From NCBI GenBank assembly GCA_903907865.1, contig CAIVPR010000090.1, forward strand, positions 50,763-114,762: DNA of 64,000 nt. Direction: 5' to 3'. Both the position numbers and the translations under genes were made by a program. Below, one piece after another: positions 60,512-64,000 of this stretch (its first letter is position 1; each line of letters starts with the position of its first letter). Under the pieces are notes generated by a model. That model had not been told where the DNA came from. It did no database searches and saw only the letters and a list, made by a program, of their open reading frames with translations. The stretch is from an uncultured Acidobacteriia bacterium. Lineage in GTDB: Bacteria; Acidobacteriota; Terriglobia; Bryobacterales; Bryobacteraceae.

Positions 60512-61126
60512 CTATTTTTCGGGTGGTGGGTCCCCTTGTCCCCCCATCTCCTTGTACAGCCATGCTCTGGCGAACTTCCAGTCCCGACCGGCAGTCTTCG
60601 CACTGATACCGAGCGCTCGACCGATCTCCGCATCCGACATCTCGGCGAAAATGCGTTTCTCCGCCACCTGGGCCTGGCGGGGGTAAAGGGTCTCCATCTT
60701 TTCCAGCGCCCGGTTCAATGCCGCGATCTGGCTCCAGCTATGGTCGGATCCCAGGATGAGCTTATCGTCCCAGGTCGCAACGTCGTCCTGTCCGTCTGCG
60801 CGCCTCTTCCTCCTACGGGCATAGTCGCCCAGGATCCAGCGCATGTTCATCGCCGCGATCGCATAGAAGTGGGAGCGGTCGGCGAATTCGGGCGGGTTGC
60901 CTCCGAACAGTTTGATGTAGAGGTCGTTCACCAAGTCGTTGGTGCGGCAGGTATGGTTGGCTCGCTCATTGCGCAGGCGGTTGCGGGCGATCTTCATCAA
61001 CTCGCGCTGAATCACAGGCATCAGCTTGTCAGCCGCAGCCTTATTGCCTTGTGCAAGGTCGTTTAGCCACTTGGTGAGGTCGTCGTCGTTGCCGCTGCCC
61101 TTGCTACTGCCCTCGTGGTGCGCCAT
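60512..61126 (-). CDS. ECF-type RNA polymerase sigma factor
   Basis: The 204-residue protein has sigma region 2 (QRELMKIARNRLRNERANHT; DLVNDLYIKLFG; HFYAIAAMNMRWILGDYARR) and region 4 (EKRIFAEMSDAEIGRALGIS; KTAGRDWKFARAWLYKEM). It is of the ECF subgroup found next to Ser/Thr kinases in Acidobacteria and Planctomycetes (TIGR02999-like). No anti-sigma factor is adjacent, so control by the kinase just downstream is likely. It starts a five-gene leftward operon. The 234 bases between it and the esterase gene are divergent upstream sequence with no recognised element. Confidence 0.93.
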   Translation of the reverse strand: MAHHEGSSKGSGNDDDLTKWLNDLAQGNKAAADKLMPVIQRELMKIARNRLRNERANHTCRTNDLVNDLYIKLFGGNPPEFADRSHFYAIAAMNMRWILGDYARRRKRRADGQDDVATWDDKLILGSDHSWSQIAALNRALEKMETLYPRQAQVAEKRIFAEMSDAEIGRALGISAKTAGRDWKFARAWLYKEMGGQGDPPPEK

Positions 61127-61360
61127 GGTTTTCTATGTTAGCAAGTCTCGCGCCAGTCGGCCAACACTTCGCAACAATTGCAAGTCTGCCGCCGACACCC
61201 AGTGTCAAGCCTGCCTGTCTAAATCCCCGCTGCCCTCTCGGTACGCTGATCCCGCCCTTGCGGTCGCCGTCCATCAAACAAGGTGAGATAGGATCTAGAC
61301 TGTTGATCTAGCGCAACCCGTTCGCGGGGGGACGCGGGGTTCCACAATCAGGAGCATTCA

Positions 61361-62623
61361 ATGAAATTCGCGATCTTGACTCTCGCCGTCCTGGCTGGTG
61401 TTACCGCCATGGCGCAGGCACCACAAGGGGCCCCGGCCGGTCGGGGCGCTCCGCCGCCCGTTGAAATAGACAAGTCAGCGCCGACGGAGGACTTCAAACC
61501 CTCCTCCCTGAACCAGCCGGGCAAACAATATCCCGAGGTCAACTCGCAGAGGCGCGTCCGCACACAGCTGCTGGCACCGAACGCCCAGGCCGTGCTGATC
61601 AACATGGGCGGCGGCGCTCGCTATCCCATGACCAAAGGCGAGAACGGCGTCTGGACGGGCGTCACAAACGCTCTGGACGAAGGCTTCCATTACTACCAGC
61701 TCACCGTGGACGGCCTCTCCATCCCGGACCCGGGCACTCAGGTCTTCTACGGTTCGAGCCGCTGGGGCGGCGCCGTTGAAATTCCGGCCCACGACCAGGA
61801 TTTCTATGCACTGAAGAACGTTCCACACGGCCACCTGCGCGAAGTCCACTATTTTTCGAAGGTCGCAAACGCCACGCTGCAATCCTTCGTCTACACGCCT
61901 CCGGACTATGAGAAGGGCACAAAGCGCTACCCGGTGCTCTACCTGCAGCATGGTGCTGGCGAAGATGAACATGGCTGGGGAGGCCAAGGGTTTGCCGGCC
62001 TGATCCTGGACAACCTGCTTGCGGCAGGCAAGGCGAAGCCCTTTATCATCGTGATCAGCAATAGTTACCTCGTCGTCGGTGGAGCGGGTGCCGGCCGTGG
62101 TGGCTTGCCGGGTGCGGCACCGGGCGCGGGGCGCGGACCGGCTCCGGCAGGTGCTCCGGGCGGCCCAGGCCGTGCGGGCGGGGGCCGCGGTCCCATGGCG
62201 ATGAGCGGTACCCCGTTCGAACACGCCCTGATCGAGGACATCATTCCGTTTATCGACGCCAACTTCCGCACGCTTGCGGATCAGCCGCATCGCGGACTGG
62301 CCGGTCTCTCCATGGGCGGCATGCTGACGCACGGCATCACGCTTGCCCACACGGACAAGTTCTCCCACATCGGCATGTTCAGCGGCGGCAGCATCGCCAC
62401 CTCGGAGATCAAGGATATGGCCGACTTCAGGAAAAAGGTCAAGTTGTTGTTTGTGAGCTACGGGAGCCGCGAGCCCGGGTCTTCCGCCGGGCAGGCGGCC
62501 GTCGAGGCGCTGAAGAAGGAGGGCGTCAACAGCGTGTCCTATGAATCGCCGCAGACTGCCCACGAATGGCAGAGCTGGCGTCGAAGCCTGCATGAGTTCG
62601 CCCAGTTGGCGTTTCAGAAGTAG
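61361..62623 (+). CDS. Exported esterase (enterochelin-esterase/EsteraseD-like) with E-set/CBM48-like N-terminus
   Basis: The 420-residue protein has a signal peptide (MKFAILTLAVLAGVTAMAQ), a Pro/Gly-rich linker, an early-set/CBM48-like domain (LLAPNAQAVLINMGGGARYP; DEGFHYYQLTVDG) and an esterase D domain: RYPVLYLQHGAGEDEHGW, the nucleophile GLSMGGMLTHG, and the late His in TAHEWQSWRRSL. An unusual ~45-residue Gly/Ala/Pro-rich insertion sits before the nucleophile. Relatives include acetyl-xylan and feruloyl esterases, so plant polysaccharide breakdown is a fair guess. Confidence 0.9.
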   Translation: MKFAILTLAVLAGVTAMAQAPQGAPAGRGAPPPVEIDKSAPTEDFKPSSLNQPGKQYPEVNSQRRVRTQLLAPNAQAVLINMGGGARYPMTKGENGVWTGVTNALDEGFHYYQLTVDGLSIPDPGTQVFYGSSRWGGAVEIPAHDQDFYALKNVPHGHLREVHYFSKVANATLQSFVYTPPDYEKGTKRYPVLYLQHGAGEDEHGWGGQGFAGLILDNLLAAGKAKPFIIVISNSYLVVGGAGAGRGGLPGAAPGAGRGPAPAGAPGGPGRAGGGRGPMAMSGTPFEHALIEDIIPFIDANFRTLADQPHRGLAGLSMGGMLTHGITLAHTDKFSHIGMFSGGSIATSEIKDMADFRKKVKLLFVSYGSREPGSSAGQAAVEALKKEGVNSVSYESPQTAHEWQSWRRSLHEFAQLAFQK

Positions 62624-62799
62624 AAGAACGAGGAATGAAGGTTGCTGGGGGAAGGGAACGCTGCTTCCATTTTCTGCGGAAAGCGCTTAGGCAGTCGACG
62701 CAAGTAGGGATCCCCCACGCCCCGGTTTCCCGGTTCCGTCCGGCCCCCAAGCCGGAAGGTGGCTCCCTCGCTGGCTGATGGCCCCAGTCCCGGCGCGTC

Positions 62800-63066
62800 C
62801 TAGCGCCCGGCGGCGTCGATTTCCGGTGAGACATAGACTGCGCGGTTCTCAATCCGTCCCTCGTGCCTCAGCGTGACGTTACCGGGCGTCCAAGTACAGG
62901 GCCCCGTAGATCGGGTCCAGCGGGCCGCCCTGCCTCGCCGCACTGCGTCGGCCACCTCGCTGATTAGCGATTGGCCGACCTCGACCGGGTAGATCTCCTC
63001 CCGATGCGCCCGGACCTCGCGCCCGTCAAAGTATGACCCTCGAACGGAGACAGATGTCGGATTTAA
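62800..63066 (-). mobile_element. IS256-family transposase fragment (degenerate)
   Basis: The leftward frame encodes VRAHREEIYPVEVGQSLISE, then in another frame GGPLDPIYGALYLDA, then RHEGRIENRAVYV. These three blocks occur in this order in IS256/Mutator-type transposases (Q-A-H-L-E-E-I-Y; R-P-L-D-x-x-Y-P-x-x-Y-L-D-A; R-N-K-A-V-Y). Frameshifts and loss of both ends make it a dead remnant. It is cut at the right by the IS91-type element. The ~170 bases to its left hold nothing recognised. Confidence 0.65.
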
Positions 63067-63108
63067 CCATGGGCAAGTGCGGCGGAGTTGTTGTTGGGCT
63101 CATGAACT

Positions 63109-63127
63109 AAACCGCTGCGCGGTTTTT
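63109..63127 (+). terminator. Intrinsic terminator in IS91-type left end
   Basis: AAACCGC-TGC-GCGGTTT followed by T residues forms a compact hairpin with a T run. Confidence 0.65.
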
Positions 63128-63206
63128 GGCTGCGACCGGGCACAGTGGGGCCTGCCGGACAGGCACTGCCCCGGCATTTGGCATGGTGGGCGGTTTTCCC
63201 GCAGAC

Positions 63207-63246
63207 TTGGATTAGCGGTTATTGCAGTAACCGCAACCCAATCCAA
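63207..63246 (+). repeat. Hairpin upstream of the recombinase start
   Basis: GCGGTTA (63215-63221) and TAACCGC (63228-63234) form a perfect stem, flanked by TTGGATT and AATCCAA that extend it. It ends 13 bases before the recombinase ATG. IS91-type elements carry terminal hairpins used in rolling-circle transfer; this could be one, or could hide translation signals. Confidence 0.5.
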
Positions 63247-63340
63247 AGGAAAACACCCAATGACGCCCTTACGCCAACGGTTCATCGAGGACATTCAGCT
63301 GCGCGGCCTCGCACCCGCCACACAACGAAGTTACATCCAC

Positions 63341-63410
63341 TGACCAGGGGAGCGGAACCGCGCCGACCTTATCCTGGATAAGCAGGGGCATGCTGCTGCG
63401 CCTCTGGTCA
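63341..63410 (+). mobile_element. ~70-bp palindromic-ended element, copy 1
   Basis: Starts TGACCA and ends TGGTCA, with an internal CTTATCC-T-GGATAAG palindrome. It interrupts the recombinase frame. A related copy lies inverted at 63737-63805. Confidence 0.65.
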
Positions 63411-63736
63411 GGACTGGCGATGTACTACAACACCAGCCCCGAGAAGCTCGACATCGACGCCATCCGGCAGTACGAGCTGTACCTGCTCAACGACCGGAAG
63501 CTGTCGCCGGAAAGCGTCAACACGTTCGTGACCGCCGTCCAGTTCCTCTACCTGGTGACGCTGGAGATGCCGTGGGGCAAGGAATGCTTCCCCCGCGTCC
63601 GCCACATCTCCAGCTCGGCCATCGCCATCGCGTGCCGCAACGCCGCACGCCGCGCCGGCATCCACAAGCGGGTCACGGCCCACACCCTCCGGCACTCCTT
63701 CGCCACCCACCTGCTGGAGCAGGGGACGGACACGAG

Positions 63737-63805
63737 TGACCACGGGCGCAGCACCATGCCGGACTTAGCCAGGATAAGGTCGGTGCCAGTCTTCGCCACT
63801 GGTCA
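63737..63805 (-). mobile_element. ~70-bp palindromic-ended element, copy 2 (inverted)
   Basis: Starts TGACCA and ends TGGTCA; its reverse complement aligns with copy 1 over its full length, sharing CCGACCTTATCCTGG, TAAG and GCTGCGCC blocks. It interrupts the same recombinase gene just before VLLGHS. Confidence 0.65.
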
Positions 63806-63909
63806 ACAGGTGCTGCTCGGACACTCCCGCCTCGAAACCACGGCCCGCTACGCCCGGGTCTCCACCGCCGTCATCGGGGCCACCACCAGCCCGCTGGACA
63901 CGCTCGGGC

Positions 63910-64000
63910 AATGGAACGACTACCGGCACAAGGACAAGACCAAGTCCCGAAAGATGACACTGGAGGCCCACGAGTTCATCCGCCGCTTCCTTGTCCACAC
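63910..64000 (+). pseudogene. Start of an IS91-type transposase-like frame, cut by the window end
   Basis: In frame with the recombinase end, the sequence encodes NDYRHKDKTKSRKMTLEAHE then FIRRFLVHT, a block typical of the late part of IS91-family (Y2) transposases. It appears joined to the end of the recombinase without a stop, probably through a deletion. The rest lies beyond the window. Confidence 0.6.

Larger units (their letters stand above)
63260..63912 (+). pseudogene. Tyrosine recombinase (XerC-like, IS91-associated), interrupted and internally deleted
   Basis: The frame starts MTPLRQRFIEDIQLRGLAPA, an N-terminal SAM-like domain, and is broken at 63341 by a 70-bp insertion. It resumes with LAMYYNTSPEKLDIDAIRQY and SVNTFVTAVQFLYLVTLEMP, then jumps from FPRVRH to SSSAIAIACRNAARRAGIHK, skipping roughly 110 residues including the first catalytic Arg. 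HTLRHSFATHLLEQGTDT follows, then a second ~70-bp insertion, then VLLGHSRLETTARYARVS with the catalytic His and Tyr. The gene is dead. Confidence 0.8.
63067..64000 (+). mobile_element. IS91-type element remnant
   Basis: Left-end sequence with a terminator hairpin and a second strong hairpin, followed by a decayed tyrosine recombinase gene of the IS91-associated type and the start of a transposase-like frame that runs off the window. Two ~70-bp palindromic elements have inserted in it. The true right end lies outside the window. Confidence 0.7.

Noticed and set aside
1..64000. CRISPR arrays, rRNA and tRNA genes
   Set aside because: No regularly spaced direct repeats, rRNA-like segments or convincing cloverleaf was found by reading; a covariance-model scan could still reveal a tRNA.

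Overview
The window looks like the chromosome of an Acidobacteriota member of the Solibacter/Bryobacter (Bryobacterales) type. This is inferred from gene content, not from a marker gene: very large Oar-like TonB-dependent receptors with an N-terminal carboxypeptidase-regulatory domain, a DUF1549/DUF1553 cytochrome next to a DUF1501 protein, PEP-CTERM proteins, ThuA and SMP-30 proteins, ECF sigma factor/Ser-Thr kinase pairs, and high GC. No rRNA, tRNA or CRISPR array was recognised.

Layout. 0.1-2.1 kb: a free-standing AAA15 ATPase plus RloB-like pair, a probable defence module. 2.2-6.4 kb: an IclR regulator and a TonB-dependent receptor. 6.5-8.8 kb: a tight three-gene redox/lipid operon. 8.8-13.8 kb: a HAF-repeat PEP-CTERM protein, a membrane glycosyltransferase, and a divergent LodA/LodB-like pair (quinone-cofactor amino-acid oxidase and its flavoprotein). 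13.8-16.5 kb: a membrane protein, a winged-helix regulator and uppS, controlled by a duplicated palindrome, then a cold-shock protein and infA. 16.5-42 kb: mostly ordinary metabolic genes: wecB, an HDOD protein, a heme/copper-monooxygenase/TPR protein, Uma2, the DUF1501/DUF1549 pair, a second receptor, a TIM-barrel epimerase, SMP-30, ThuA, an M3 peptidase, YraN and a CAP protein. 42.2-43.9 kb: a decayed toxin-antitoxin zone (DUF433 with a broken DUF5615, and a DUF1778 remnant). 43.9-48.9 kb: a methyltransferase, an amino-acid permease, a 53-residue basic protein and the pcrA helicase.

48.6-55.5 kb is the most unusual part. The first ~270-320 bp of pcrA, with a little upstream sequence, occur three times in the same orientation: once in the working gene and twice as decayed copies. 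Between them lie accessory modules: a secreted protein whose candidate promoter carries a run of 16 C between -35 and -10; a ParE-type toxin-antitoxin pair; a 985-residue P-loop NTPase with a hydrophobic N-terminus and seven ~40-residue C-terminal repeats (STAND/Avs-like architecture); and an unrecognised overlapping gene pair, the end of which is present a second time. This resembles repeated integration, or tandem duplication, at the 5' end of a housekeeping gene, and is the best candidate for an undescribed system.

55.7-61.1 kb is a five-gene leftward operon (ECF sigma, Ser/Thr kinase with TPR, two unknown proteins, secreted heme protein). 61.4-62.6 kb is a secreted esterase. 62.8-64.0 kb is a graveyard of mobile DNA: an IS256-type transposase fragment and an IS91-type element whose recombinase gene is deleted internally and interrupted by two copies of a ~70-bp element with TGACCA/TGGTCA ends.
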